NCBI GenBank assembly: GCA_013152755.1
Contig: JAADFR010000148.1
Coordinates: 1-50,206, forward strand
DNA: 50,206 nucleotides
Reading direction: 5' to 3'
Source: Alphaproteobacteria bacterium
GTDB taxonomy: Bacteria > Pseudomonadota > Alphaproteobacteria > Sphingomonadales > Emcibacteraceae
The translations under genes were made by a program, and so were the position numbers. Positions 26,243 through 35,500 of this stretch are shown here, piece after piece. Below the pieces are notes generated by a model. The model saw nothing but the letters and a program-made list of their open reading frames with translations, had not been told where the DNA came from and made no database searches. The first letter of the stretch is position 1. Every line of letters starts with the position of its first letter.

Positions 26243-26983
26243 ATGTCTCAAATCATAAAAAAAACGGGGTTCTTTTTTATTGGAATGATTTTTCTGATGA
26301 TGAGTTTTACGGTCCAAGCACAAGAAAATGACTTTTCAACCAGTCAAAAAGAAAAAATCAATCAGATGATCCGAACCTATATCCTTGAGCATCCCGAGAT
26401 TCTACCGGAAGCCATACAAATTCTTCAAAACCGTAGCAAGAAGGCAAAACTGGCACAGAATTACACTGCTCTTTATGAAGATGGTTTCAGCTATGTTGGC
26501 GGTAATAAAAACGGCGATGTAACCATGATAGAGTTTTTTGATTATAATTGTGGTTATTGCAAGCGCGCTCTTAAGGCCGTTGAAAGGCTGAAAAAAGAAG
26601 ATAAGAATCTAAGGATAGTTTACAAGGAATTTCCCATTCTGTCAGAATCCTCCTATACCGCTGCCAAAGCCGCCATGGCAGCCATTAAACAGGGGAAATA
26701 TGAAGAATTTCACGTTGCCATGCTCAGCAACAGCGGAAAATTAACCGAAGACCGGATATTTGAAATAGCCAAAGAAACTGGCCTTGATGTTAAACAACTG
26801 GCCAAGGATATGACCAGTCCTATTATGGAAAGAAATATCAAAATAAATCACAATTTGGCTCAGGCACTGGACATTACCGGTACACCGGGCTTTATCATAG
26901 GGGACACAATTGTTCCCGGTGCATTGCCTTATGAGGAATTGGTCAAGCTGATTAAAAAAGCCCGGCAGCAGAAATCCCCGTAA
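26243..26983 (+). CDS. DsbA family thiol-disulfide oxidoreductase
   Basis: This exported thioredoxin-fold protein of 246 residues probably makes or rearranges disulfides in the periplasm. The signal peptide spans residues 1-26, cut near VQA-QE. An N-terminal helical extension (INQMIRTYILEHPEILPEAI) is typical of the ScsC/Com1-like DsbA branch and may mediate oligomerisation. The active site is FDYNCGYCKRAL (Cys103 and Cys106), and the cis-proline loop is ITGTPGFIIGD. It lies 16 nt after the M48 gene and is convergent with thiG at its end (4-nt gap). Oxidase versus isomerase activity cannot be decided from sequence alone. Confidence 0.92.
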   Translation: MSQIIKKTGFFFIGMIFLMMSFTVQAQENDFSTSQKEKINQMIRTYILEHPEILPEAIQILQNRSKKAKLAQNYTALYEDGFSYVGGNKNGDVTMIEFFDYNCGYCKRALKAVERLKKEDKNLRIVYKEFPILSESSYTAAKAAMAAIKQGKYEEFHVAMLSNSGKLTEDRIFEIAKETGLDVKQLAKDMTSPIMERNIKINHNLAQALDITGTPGFIIGDTIVPGALPYEELVKLIKKARQQKSP

Positions 26984-26987
26984 ATAC

Positions 26988-27770
26988 TTATATAAGGCCA
27001 GCCAAGGGTGATGAGGGGTCGGCATACAGCTTTTTCGGCATTCTTCCGGCGAAATAAGCCGCTCTCCCCGCTTCTACGGCAAGGCGCATGGCATAGGCCA
27101 TGGCGATGGGGTCTTGTGCTTCGGCAATGGCCGTATTCATAAGTACCCCGTCACAGCCAAGCTCCATGGCCTCTGCGGCATCGGACGCCGTTCCAACGCC
27201 TGCATCCACCAAAACCGGTACATTGGCCTGTTCTATGATCAACCTGATCTGGACCGGGTTTTGGATACCAAGGCCGGAGCCTATGGGCGCCCCCAGCGGC
27301 ATAATCGCGCAACAGCCTAGGTCTTCCAGACGTTTCGCCATTATGGGGTCGTCACTGCAATATACCATCACGTCAAAGCCTTCTTTGATCAGGACTTCCG
27401 CCGCATGGAGGGTCTCAATCATGTTAGGGTACAGGGTTTTCTGGTCCCCCAGAACTTCGAGCTTGACCAGATTCCAACCTCCACCCTCCCGGGCAAGGCG
27501 CAGCGTACGGATGGCATCATCGGCGGTGAAACAGCCCGCAGTATTGGGCAGATAGGTGTATTTTTTTGGATCAAGGTAATCAACCAGCATGGGCTGGTCT
27601 GGATTCATGATATTTACCCGGCGGGTGGCGACCGTGACAATTTCAGCGCCAGAAGCTTCAACAGCGCGGGCGGTTTCCTCAAAATCTTTGTATTTCCCGG
27701 TGCCCACGATCAGGCGCGAGGTAAAATCTTTGCCGGCAATGTTGAATTTTTCTTGTTTTTGCTCTGTCAT
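26988..27770 (-). CDS. thiG: Thiazole synthase
   Basis: ThiG makes the thiazole phosphate moiety of thiamine from deoxyxylulose phosphate, a glycine-derived imine and the ThiS thiocarboxylate. The 260-residue TIM-barrel protein has the Schiff-base lysine in [10 protein letters not shown], the phosphate-binding [13 protein letters not shown], and [20 protein letters not shown] with GVLMNTAIA. The ATG at 27770 lies one base after the thiS stop, with GGCGGA as ribosome site inside thiS. A longer in-frame start at TTG 27788 overlaps thiS and is less likely. No thiC, thiO or thiE is in the window. Confidence 0.95.
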   Translation of the reverse strand: MTEQKQEKFNIAGKDFTSRLIVGTGKYKDFEETARAVEASGAEIVTVATRRVNIMNPDQPMLVDYLDPKKYTYLPNTAGCFTADDAIRTLRLAREGGGWNLVKLEVLGDQKTLYPNMIETLHAAEVLIKEGFDVMVYCSDDPIMAKRLEDLGCCAIMPLGAPIGSGLGIQNPVQIRLIIEQANVPVLVDAGVGTASDAAEAMELGCDGVLMNTAIAEAQDPIAMAYAMRLAVEAGRAAYFAGRMPKKLYADPSSPLAGLI

Positions 27771-27771
27771 A

Positions 27772-27987
27772 TTATTTTCCGCCACCAATAAAATGTACTA
27801 TTTCCAGCCTGTCATCAGCCATGATTATTACATCCTGATATGTTGTTTTGGACACAATTTCAAGATTTCTTTCGACCGCAACCTTGGCCGGGTCAAGGTT
27901 TAAATCCTGTAACAACATATCAAGGTTCTGTCCTTTTGCTATTTTATGAGGATCGCCGTTAATGGTAATTTCAATCACGATGTTCAT
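27772..27987 (-). CDS. thiS: Thiamine sulfur carrier protein ThiS
   Basis: ThiS is a 71-residue ubiquitin-like protein whose C-terminal glycine is adenylated and converted to a thiocarboxylate that donates sulfur to ThiG. The beta-grasp pattern is clear ([48 protein letters not shown]). Unusually the reading frame ends GGGK, one lysine past the expected C-terminal Gly-Gly. The stop is directly before thiG. It is transcribed divergently from aroQ; the promoter at 28031-28058 leaves a short leader with no room for a thiamine riboswitch. Confidence 0.9.
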   Translation of the reverse strand: MNIVIEITINGDPHKIAKGQNLDMLLQDLNLDPAKVAVERNLEIVSKTTYQDVIIMADDRLEIVHFIGGGK

Positions 27988-28030
27988 TTCCGCTTTTTAA
28001 CAGTATGGCTATGCAGATTTAATTCAATCC

Positions 28031-28058
28031 TTTATAGTTTACTATTAATCCACGTCAA
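28031..28058 (-). promoter_or_regulatory. Putative thiSG promoter
   Basis: On the minus strand, TTGACG (28053-28058), 16 nt, TATAAA (28031-28036). The predicted leader is only about 40 nt. Confidence 0.5.
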
Positions 28059-28069
28059 ATGTATATTCG

Positions 28070-28102
28070 TTGTTTTCAAAGCGGGTGTAAGATATTATAC
28101 AC
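28070..28102 (+). promoter_or_regulatory. Putative aroQ promoter with dyad over the -10
   Basis: TTGTTT (28070-28075), 17 nt, TATTAT (28093-28098). A dyad GTGTA-N8-TACAC (28085-28102) is centred close to the -10 box. Confidence 0.4.
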
Positions 28103-28131
28103 GGTGGGGATAAATAATTATACGGGTTGGC

Positions 28132-28581
28132 ATGACTAACGTCAGTGAAAAAAATATACTGGTTCTGAATGGGCCGAATCTGAATATGCTGGGTACGCGC
28201 GAGCCGGAAATATATGGTTCTGAAACCCTATTCGATATAGAAAAGAATATGGCAGCCCATGCCGGGACATTGGGATACAGCATTGATTTTCGCCAAAGCA
28301 ATAGCGAAAGCGAACTGATTGGTTGGATTCAAGAGGCCGGAAATAATGCGCAGGCCATCCTGTTAAATGCCGGAGCCTTTACCCATACGTCTGTGGCCAT
28401 ATTGGATGCCTTGCAGACAGTAGATATTCCTGTCATTGAGGTTCATCTGTCAAATATCTTCAGGCGGGAGGAATTTCGCCATCATTCCTATATATCACCG
28501 GCGGCAAATGGTGTAATCTGTGGCTTTGGTGGCAACAGTTATATTCTGGCGCTTGATGCCGCGCATGCTATTTTGAGTTAA
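28132..28581 (+). CDS. aroQ: Type II 3-dehydroquinate dehydratase
   Basis: AroQ dehydrates 3-dehydroquinate in the shikimate pathway to aromatic amino acids. The 149-residue protein has the family signature VLNGPNLNMLGTREPEIYG with the active-site Arg and Tyr, then LLNAGAFTHTSVAI, the catalytic-His region EVHLSNIFRREEFRHHSYIS, and a GFGGNSYILAL tail. Size is normal. No strong Shine-Dalgarno sequence precedes the ATG. It lies 19 nt upstream of accB, an order very common in proteobacteria (aroQ-accB-accC). Confidence 0.96.
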   Translation: MTNVSEKNILVLNGPNLNMLGTREPEIYGSETLFDIEKNMAAHAGTLGYSIDFRQSNSESELIGWIQEAGNNAQAILLNAGAFTHTSVAILDALQTVDIPVIEVHLSNIFRREEFRHHSYISPAANGVICGFGGNSYILALDAAHAILS

Positions 28582-28600
28582 GTAATAAAAGGACGATTAT

Positions 28601-29044
28601 ATGTCGAAAATGTTTGTAGATCAGGATGTTATTCGTGACCTGGCAACATTGCTGAATGAGACTGACCTTAGTGAGATCGAGGTTCAGGACGGGGAAAGAA
28701 AAATCAGGGTGGTTCGGAATATCAGCGTTACAGCGGCCCCGGTTGCTGTTGCTGCGGCTCCGGCCATATCAGCACCCGCTGCCCCAGAAACTGTGGCTGA
28801 CAAGGATCACCCCGGTACGGTGGCCTCCCCCATGGTCGGCACACTTTATATGGCGGCAGACCCGGAAAGTGATGACTTTATCAAGATCGGTGACGAGGTT
28901 GCCGTAGGGCAAACCCTGATGATTATTGAAGCCATGAAGGTCATGAATCAGATTCCGGCACCCAAAAGCGGTACGGTTACTAAAATTCTGGTAGAAAACG
29001 CCCAGCCGGTTGAGTTCGGCGACCCTCTTGTGATTATTGAATAG
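28601..29044 (+). CDS. accB: Biotin carboxyl carrier protein of acetyl-CoA carboxylase
   Basis: AccB carries biotin between the carboxylase and transferase parts of acetyl-CoA carboxylase, the first committed step of fatty acid synthesis. The 147-residue protein has an N-terminal helix region, an Ala/Pro-rich linker (about residues 44-66), and a biotinyl domain with the attachment lysine in EAMKVMN (Lys113). AAGGA stands 8 nt before the ATG. It precedes accC, whose ATG lies 10 nt after the accB stop. Confidence 0.96.
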   Translation: MSKMFVDQDVIRDLATLLNETDLSEIEVQDGERKIRVVRNISVTAAPVAVAAAPAISAPAAPETVADKDHPGTVASPMVGTLYMAADPESDDFIKIGDEVAVGQTLMIIEAMKVMNQIPAPKSGTVTKILVENAQPVEFGDPLVIIE

Positions 29045-29054
29045 CGGACAATAT

Positions 29055-30398
29055 ATGTTTGACAAAGTTTTAATTGCCAATCGCGGTGAAATTGCCCTTC
29101 GTATTCATCGGGCCTGTCAGGAAATGGGCATTGCTACCGTTGCGGTTCATTCCACGGCGGATGAGGATGCCATGCATGTACGTCTGGCCAATGAAAGCGT
29201 CTGTATCGGGCCACCAGCCTCTAAAGACAGCTATCTTAACATTCCGTCTATTATTGCGGCGGCGGAAATTACCGGGGCGGATGCCATTCATCCGGGGTAT
29301 GGTTTTCTATCCGAAAGCGATAAATTCGCCGAAATCGTTGCCGAACATAAGTTTGAATTTATTGGCCCTACGGCAGACCATATTCGGCTGATGGGCGATA
29401 AGATTTCGGCAAAGAAAGTTGTCAAAAAATTGGGCATTCCAGTTGTTCCCGGTTCAGACGGTGAAGTAACCGGCATTATGGACGCCAAGAAAATTGCCAA
29501 GGACATTGGCTATCCGGTCATCGTAAAGGCCGCATCCGGCGGCGGCGGGCGCGGCATGAAAGTGGTTCATAGCGAGAATGAACTGGATAGCGCCATCAAG
29601 GCCTGTAAAAAAGAGGCCGGAGCTTCTTTTGGTGATGATGCGGTATATCTGGAAAAATATCTCACCCTGCCCCGTCATATTGAATTTCAGATCATTGCCG
29701 ACAAGCATGGGAATGTTTGCCACCTTGGGGAACGGGATTGTTCCTTGCAGCGCCGCCATCAGAAGGTTCTGGAAGAAGCCCCCTCCCCGGCATTGAACAG
29801 CGCCGAGCGCACCCGTATGGGTGACGTGGTAAGTAAAGCCATAGAGGGACTAGGTTATATCGGGGTTGGCACCATCGAGTTTCTCTATGAAAACGGTGAA
29901 TTTTACTTCATTGAGATGAATACCAGGCTTCAGGTTGAGCATCCGATTACGGAAATGATTACTGGTATTGATCTGGTGCGGGAGCAAATTCGCGTTGCCT
30001 CTGGCCTGCCGCTTTCCTTTAGCCAGGAAGACATTAAATTTTCCGGCCATGCCATTGAATGCCGGATTAATGCAGAAGACCCCTTCACCTTTGTGCCCAG
30101 CCCCGGAAAAATCGGTGATTATCATACGCCGGGTGGTTTGGGTGTCCGGGTAGATTCCGGCATCTATTGCGGCTATACTATCCCGCCCTATTATGACAGC
30201 ATGATTGCCAAGTTGATTGTCCACGGAAAGACCCGCAATGAATGTCTGATGCGGCTCCGGCGCGCCCTTGGGGAATATGTCATTGATGGTATTAAAACCA
30301 CCATCCCCCTCCATCAAAGTCTGATCAGGGAGACAGATTTTATCAACGGAGCCTATGACATTCACTGGTTGGAAAATTATTTGAATAATATGGACTGA
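29055..30398 (+). CDS. accC: Biotin carboxylase subunit of acetyl-CoA carboxylase
   Basis: AccC uses ATP and bicarbonate to carboxylate biotin on AccB. The 447-residue protein has the N-terminal [16 protein letters not shown], the ATP-grasp glycine loop [29 protein letters not shown], the catalytic region [22 protein letters not shown], and a C-terminal carboxylase domain ending at normal length. The ATG at 29055 is chosen over the in-frame ATG at 29037, which lies inside accB. The stop TGA overlaps the aat start by one base (TGATG), so aat is coupled. Confidence 0.97.
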   Translation: MFDKVLIANRGEIALRIHRACQEMGIATVAVHSTADEDAMHVRLANESVCIGPPASKDSYLNIPSIIAAAEITGADAIHPGYGFLSESDKFAEIVAEHKFEFIGPTADHIRLMGDKISAKKVVKKLGIPVVPGSDGEVTGIMDAKKIAKDIGYPVIVKAASGGGGRGMKVVHSENELDSAIKACKKEAGASFGDDAVYLEKYLTLPRHIEFQIIADKHGNVCHLGERDCSLQRRHQKVLEEAPSPALNSAERTRMGDVVSKAIEGLGYIGVGTIEFLYENGEFYFIEMNTRLQVEHPITEMITGIDLVREQIRVASGLPLSFSQEDIKFSGHAIECRINAEDPFTFVPSPGKIGDYHTPGGLGVRVDSGIYCGYTIPPYYDSMIAKLIVHGKTRNECLMRLRRALGEYVIDGIKTTIPLHQSLIRETDFINGAYDIHWLENYLNNMD

Positions 30399-31054
30399 TG
30401 GGCGAAATAACGGCAGATTTAATCATTCATGCCTATGCTCAGGGTATATTTCCCATGGCGGAAACGGCCACATCCACCGATGTTTATTGGGTGGATCCGG
30501 AGATGCGCGGCATCATTCCGCTTGATCAATTCCACCTGCCCCGAAAACTCGCCCGGACTATCCGTAAAGCCCCCTTTGAGGTTAAGACCGATACGGCCTT
30601 TATAAAGGTGATAGAGGGCTGTGCCGCCGTTATGACGGACAAGGGACGGCAGGAAACCTGGATCAATGATCAGATCATAGGACTCTATGCGCAGCTTTTT
30701 GATCAGGGTTTTGTCCATACCGTGGAATGTTGGCAGGACGGTGAGCTTGTGGGGGGGCTCTATGGTGTTTCAATTGGCGGCGCTTTTTGTGGTGAAAGTA
30801 TGTTTCATCGGGTGACAGATGCCAGCAAGGTTGCCTTGGCTTATCTGGTGGCACGTTTGAAAGTTGGGGGCTATTGCCTGCTGGATACCCAGTTTATCAC
30901 CCCTCACCTATCCCAATTCGGGGCATTGGAAATCCCGCGCTATGACTATAAAATGCGTCTGGCGCAAGCACTCGAAATAGACGGGGATTTCTACTCTCTG
31001 GGCAGGGATGCGGGGCCGGAAACCATCTTGCAGTCTTTAACCCATACATCATAA
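30398..31054 (+). CDS. aat: Leucyl/phenylalanyl-tRNA-protein transferase
   Basis: Aat adds Leu or Phe from tRNA to N-terminal Lys or Arg of proteins, creating degradation signals for ClpS-ClpAP. The 218-residue protein shows the family start YAQGIFPMAE, the WVDPEMRGIIPLDQFH segment, CAAVMTDKGRQETWIND, the core GGLYGVSIGGAFCGESMFHR, and LLDTQFITPHLSQFGALEIPR. It is last in the aroQ-accB-accC-aat operon. Its last 64 nt lie over the end of the convergent DUF2155 gene. No terminator is visible between them. Confidence 0.96.
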   Translation: MGEITADLIIHAYAQGIFPMAETATSTDVYWVDPEMRGIIPLDQFHLPRKLARTIRKAPFEVKTDTAFIKVIEGCAAVMTDKGRQETWINDQIIGLYAQLFDQGFVHTVECWQDGELVGGLYGVSIGGAFCGESMFHRVTDASKVALAYLVARLKVGGYCLLDTQFITPHLSQFGALEIPRYDYKMRLAQALEIDGDFYSLGRDAGPETILQSLTHTS

Positions 31055-31404
31055 ACCGGATGTTCAAGGGGCGATAAAGCCGGGCTAGAGGCAAACATCC
31101 AGCCGGAAAAAACTTTTTTACTCTGATTATTATGGCCCACATCTGTAATTTCAAGAAATGCACTGGTTTCAGGCTTTTCTTCCGGCGGATTGGTTCGGCA
31201 ATAGCGCAGGGTAATTTCCAGCGTACCAAAATGCACGGTTTCATCCTGCCGGATTTCAATGGTGGAGAGCTGGGTGGTTATCTTGTCCAGCGCGGCCAAT
31301 GTGACAACATCAACCTTATCCAATATGGGGGCGGTCTCTGTTTGCCCGAAAGCGGGTGAGATAAACAGGCTTAACAGGGCAAATATTATGGCCCGAAAAG
31401 CCAT
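30991..31404 (-). CDS. DUF2155 exported protein
   Basis: This exported protein of 137 residues has an unproven function. It has a signal peptide (1-20, cut near AFG-QT) and the conserved DUF2155 core: Thr/Glu-rich LEITLRYCRTNPPEEKPETSAF, VFSGWMFASSPALSPLEHPVYDVWVKDCK. Two cysteines may pair. The family is largely alphaproteobacterial and lies next to mlaD, NDUFA12 and aat, exactly as here. Its start touches the mlaD stop (overlap at 31404), and its end overlaps aat by 64 nt on the other strand. Confidence 0.9.
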   Translation of the reverse strand: MAFRAIIFALLSLFISPAFGQTETAPILDKVDVVTLAALDKITTQLSTIEIRQDETVHFGTLEITLRYCRTNPPEEKPETSAFLEITDVGHNNQSKKVFSGWMFASSPALSPLEHPVYDVWVKDCKMVSGPASLPRE

Positions 31405-31853
31405 TATTTGTTATCACCCTTACCGGCGAATTTATCCAGTAGGCCAAGAAAATCCACGGCGCCTTGAGTGTTGGTGATCTCATCACCATCTTCCAGAATT
31501 TCATCGGCATCATCGCCGGGATCAAGCACAAGGTAATTCCCGCCCAGTAAGCCCTCTGACGTTATCTTGGCAAAGGTGCTGTCACTCAGGACAATAGAAG
31601 GGTCAATGTTGATTTTTACGACGGCAAAAAAGGTGTTCTTATCCAGATATTGATCCGTAATAGACCCGACCTTAATGCCGCTTATTTTAACATCACCGCC
31701 CACGGAAAGCCCGTCAACCTTGTCGAATTTCACAATATAGGTCTTACCGCCATTGGGGGAGACATTGGCATGGCTAAAGGCAAAATATAAAAAACTTCCG
31801 GCAACCACCAGAATGATAGCCCCCATCAATGTCTCGACGATGTTATTTTTCAT
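31404..31853 (-). CDS. mlaD: MlaD-like MCE domain protein
   Basis: MlaD is the membrane-anchored substrate-binding subunit of the Mla system, which keeps phospholipids out of the outer leaflet. The 149-residue protein has one N-terminal membrane segment (about residues 8-27) and one MCE domain (KTYIVKFDKVDGLSVGGDVKISGIKVG, TSEGLLGGNYLVLDPG). The acidic, helical C-terminus (about 118-149) is shorter than in E. coli. mlaE and mlaF are not here; in many alphaproteobacteria they lie elsewhere. It sits between NDUFA12 and DUF2155 genes. Confidence 0.92.
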   Translation of the reverse strand: MKNNIVETLMGAIILVVAGSFLYFAFSHANVSPNGGKTYIVKFDKVDGLSVGGDVKISGIKVGSITDQYLDKNTFFAVVKINIDPSIVLSDSTFAKITSEGLLGGNYLVLDPGDDADEILEDGDEITNTQGAVDFLGLLDKFAGKGDNK

Positions 31854-31886
31854 ATTATTATTGCCCTGTTATTTTGTGGAATATCA

Positions 31887-32273
31887 TTACGCTCCGGGGG
31901 TCCATGCTTCATAATCGCCTGTGGTTTTCGGACGCTTGCCGCCCTCATTCAGGCTCCCGGTGGGGTAATAGGCATGGACAGTGCCGGTCATATTAGGCTC
32001 CAGATCTTTTTCCCATGCCTTACGGTCCGGTTTGCGTTCCAGCGGCGTATAGTCAACCGTATGATGAAGCCACATATGCCATTCCGGCGGAATTTTAGAG
32101 GCCTCAATATCAGTTTTATAGATTACCCAGCGTTTGGGGCCCTTCTTTTCCTTATAATAGACATTACCCTGAACATCCTCGCCAACCTTTTCACCATTGA
32201 AAAAAGTATGAACAAGGGTCCCGATTGTGGCGCCGTACCACCATCCACACATCCGTCTGATAAAAGCAACCAT
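31887..32273 (-). CDS. NADH:ubiquinone oxidoreductase subunit NDUFA12 family
   Basis: This 128-residue protein is a supernumerary subunit of complex I found in alphaproteobacteria and mitochondria (B17.2/NDUFA12). The family pattern is clear: GEKVGEDVQGNVYYKEKKGPKRWVIYK, then PPEWHMWLHHTVDYTPLE, and a proline/glycine-rich tail. AGGAAC upstream of the ATG serves as ribosome site. It is the first gene of a three-gene operon with mlaD and DUF2155, read from a promoter at 32314-32342. Confidence 0.93.
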   Translation of the reverse strand: MVAFIRRMCGWWYGATIGTLVHTFFNGEKVGEDVQGNVYYKEKKGPKRWVIYKTDIEASKIPPEWHMWLHHTVDYTPLERKPDRKAWEKDLEPNMTGTVHAYYPTGSLNEGGKRPKTTGDYEAWTPGA

Positions 32274-32313
32274 CTTAAAGTTCCTACATAAAATTAACCA
32301 GTTTCACCTGTTT

Positions 32314-32342
32314 TCTATACCCCGTGGCCCAAACCATAACAA
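32314..32342 (-). promoter_or_regulatory. Putative promoter of the NDUFA12-mlaD-DUF2155 operon
   Basis: On the minus strand, TTGTTA (32337-32342), 17 nt, TATAGA (32314-32319). It lies about 40 nt before the NDUFA12 ATG. Confidence 0.5.
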
Positions 32343-32402
32343 CCATAAAAACAATTCAGGCTATATTATGGCGCACAAAAGGATAATTTTCCCTGAACAG
32401 TT

Positions 32403-32418
32403 AATTTGTTAACAAATT
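32403..32418. promoter_or_regulatory. Perfect 16-bp palindrome upstream of nrdJ
   Basis: AATTTGTTAACAAATT reads the same on both strands. It lies 27 nt upstream of the first NrdR box in the divergent region between the NDUFA12 operon and nrdJ. It could be an operator; the AT-rich composition makes chance possible. Confidence 0.3.
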
Positions 32419-32444
32419 TCGTTCGTCTGCCCGACTCATTGAGA

Positions 32445-32524
32445 ACACCATATATAGCAAAGTCAAGACTACGTACCCACAATATATATGAAAAAAAAGC
32501 TATTCCTCTGTCTTTTCTTATAAT
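32445..32524 (+). promoter_or_regulatory. Tandem NrdR boxes and -10 element of nrdJ
   Basis: Two sequences match the NrdR consensus ACACWATATATWGTGT. ACACCATATATAGCAA (32445-32460) matches 12 of 16 positions. CCACAATATATATGAA (32477-32492) matches 11 of 16. They start 32 bp apart, three helical turns, the spacing seen for known NrdR box pairs. A TATAAT (32519-32524) lies downstream, so bound NrdR would cover the -35 side of the promoter. NrdR represses ribonucleotide reductase genes when dATP/ATP is high. No cobalamin riboswitch (B12 box) is visible in this leader. Confidence 0.75.
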
Positions 32525-32579
32525 AGACTTCGCGTCTGTCAGTTAACCATAACAAAAAAATATAGTTTGAGGATATTTG

Positions 32580-35500
32580 ATGAGGATAAACCGCCGTTTT
32601 ACGTCAGCAGACACGTCACCCTACGATGGAATCACATTCAGAGAAGCAGATAGCGAAATCAGGAATCCTGATGGCACCACTGTCTTTGAATTAAAGGGAT
32701 TCGAAGTCCCGGCAAGTTGGAGCCAGGTGGCGGCGGATATTCTCGCCCAGAAATATTTTCGCAAAGACGGCATCCCGGCCTGTCTGAAATCCGTTGAGGA
32801 AAATAGTATCCCCAGTTGGTTGTGGCGCAAGAAAAGTGACGAAGCGGCCCTCAAAAAACTGCCCAAAGAAAAACGTTATGGCCCGGAAAGCAGCGCGAAA
32901 CAGATTTTTGACCGCCTGGCGGGGACATGGACCTATTGGGGCTGGAAAGGTGGTTATTTCACCGCCGAAGAAGATGCCCGCACCTTTTTTGATGAATTAC
33001 GTTATATGCTGGCCAGCCAGATGTGCGCCCCCAACTCACCGCAGTGGTTCAACACTGGTCTGAACTGGGCATATGGCATTGATGGCCCGGCGCAAGGGCA
33101 TTATTATGTGGACCATGAAAATGGCAAATTGACCAAATCCAAAACCGCCTATGAGCATCCCCAGCCCCATGCCTGCTTTATTCAGAGCGTATCTGATGAT
33201 TTGGTCAATGAAGGTGGAATCATGGATCTCTGGACCCGGGAAGCCCGGTTGTTTAAATATGGTTCCGGCACGGGCAGTAATTTCTCCCATATTCGCGGCG
33301 GCGGCGAGCCCTTGTCCGGCGGCGGCAGTTCTTCCGGGCTGATGAGCTTCCTGAAAATTGGCGACCGGGCAGCTGGCGCCATTAAATCCGGCGGCACGAC
33401 GCGCCGGGCGGCCAAGATGGTCATTGTTGATGTGGATCATCCGGATGTGGTGGATTTTATTAAATGGAAAGTAACCGAGGAACAAAAGGTTGCGGCCCTT
33501 GTGGTTGGCTCGCAGATCACCAAGAAGCACATGAAAGAGGTCATGAAGGCCTGCTTTGAAAAAGACATGGGTGATGATGAACGTTTTGATCCTAAAACCA
33601 ACAAACAGCTTAAATTGGCTTTGCTGGCGGCCCGCAATTCACTGGTTCCGGAAGCCATCAGTCAACGCGTGATACAGTTCGCCCGGCAGGGATATAATCA
33701 GATTGAATTTGAAACCTATGATACGGATTGGGATTCAGAAGCCTATGTCACTGTATCCGGGCAAAATTCCAACAATACTGTGCGCCTGACCGATGATTTT
33801 ATGGAAGCGGTTCTGGATGACAGTGACTGGCAGTTAAAAAGCCGCACGGACGGCAGTGTCACCCAAACGCTGCCTGCCCGGGAAATATGGGATGATATTG
33901 GCCTTGCCGCATGGCAGTGCGCTGATCCCGGCCTACAATATCATACCACTATCAATGACTGGCATACCTGTCCGGAATCCGGAGAGATACGGGCGTCCAA
34001 TCCCTGCTCGGAATATATGTTCCTTGACGATACGGCCTGCAATCTTGCCTCGCTTAATCTGATGAAATTCCGCAGCAAGGACGGTACGTTTGAAATTGAT
34101 GATTTTGAACATGGGGTCCGGCTCTGGACCGTCGTCTTGGAAATTTCCGTATTGATGGCACAGTTCCCGTCCAAGGAAATTGCCCGCCTGAGCTATGAAT
34201 ATCGTACGCTTGGCCTTGGGTTTGCCAATATCGGCAGCTTTATCATGTCCACCAGCCTGTCTTATGATAGCGATGAAGGCCGGGCATTATGCGGCGCGAT
34301 TTCCGCCCTGATGAGCGGGGTCAGCTATGCCACCTCTGCCGAGATGGCCGCCGAACATGGGGCCTTTGCGGGCTATGCCAAGAACAAAGACCATATGTTG
34401 CGGGTGATCCGCAATCACCGTAATGCCGCCCTTGGTGAAGCAGACGGGTATGAGGGGCTTGCCACCTTGCCCGTTCCCCTTGATCTGGTCAACTGCCCCT
34501 TCCCCAAGCTTGCCGTTGCGGCAGGCATGGCGTGGGACAAAGCGCTTGAACTAGGCAAGCAGCATGGTTACCGCAATGCCCAGACCACGGTTATTGCGCC
34601 GACCGGGACAATTGGGTTGGTCATGGATTGCGATACAACGGGGATCGAACCTGACTTCGCCTTGGTGAAGTTTAAGAAGCTGGCCGGCGGTGGTTATTTC
34701 AAAATCATCAACCGTATGGTGCCGGAAGCCCTTAAAAACATCGGCTATACCCCGAAACAAATCGATAATATGGCCAAATATGCTGTGGGTCACGGCACCC
34801 TGAAAGATGCGCCGAGCATCAATCATGAAAGCCTGAAAGCCAAGGGCTTTGCACGGGTGCAACTTGATGCATTGGAACAGACTTTGGCCAGTTCCTATGA
34901 CATTACCTTCACGTTTAATCAATGGACGTTGGGCAAAGAATTCTGCATGGATGTGTTGGGATTTAGTGCGGAACAGCTTTCTGATATGACCTTTAACATG
35001 CTGGAGGCTATGGGCTTCAGCAAAACGGAAATTGACGATGCCAACCTCTATTGCACCGGGGCCATGACCCTGGAAGGGGCACCGCATCTGAAAGAAGAGC
35101 ATCTGCCCATATTTGACTGTGCCAACCCTTGCGGTAAAAAAGGCAAGCGGTTCCTGTCTGTGGACAGCCATATCCTGATGATGGCTGCCGCCCAGCCGTT
35201 TATATCCGGCGCTATTTCAAAGACCGTCAATATGCCGGCATCCGCCACGATGGAAGACTGCAAGGAAGCCTATATGAAGTCATGGAAGCTTGGTCTGAAA
35301 GCCAATGCGCTCTATCGTGACGGCTCCAAACTCAGCCAGCCTTTAAGTGCCGCTTTACTTAATATGGATGACCTTGAAGAAGAAATCACTCTGCCGGAAA
35401 AAACCAAGGTGGTTGCCGAACGGATTGTTGAAAAAATCATCATGCAATCCGAACGCCACAAACTACCGGGACGCCGCAAGGGCTATACACAGAAGGCCTC

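Noticed and set aside
27988-28131. Possible thiamine (TPP) riboswitch before thiS
   Set aside because: No conserved TPP core is visible and the predicted promoter leaves only about 40 nt of leader.
32274-32579. Possible cobalamin riboswitch before the B12-dependent nrdJ
   Set aside because: I see no B12-box-like conserved core or long structured leader; the region is explained by promoters, NrdR boxes and a palindrome.
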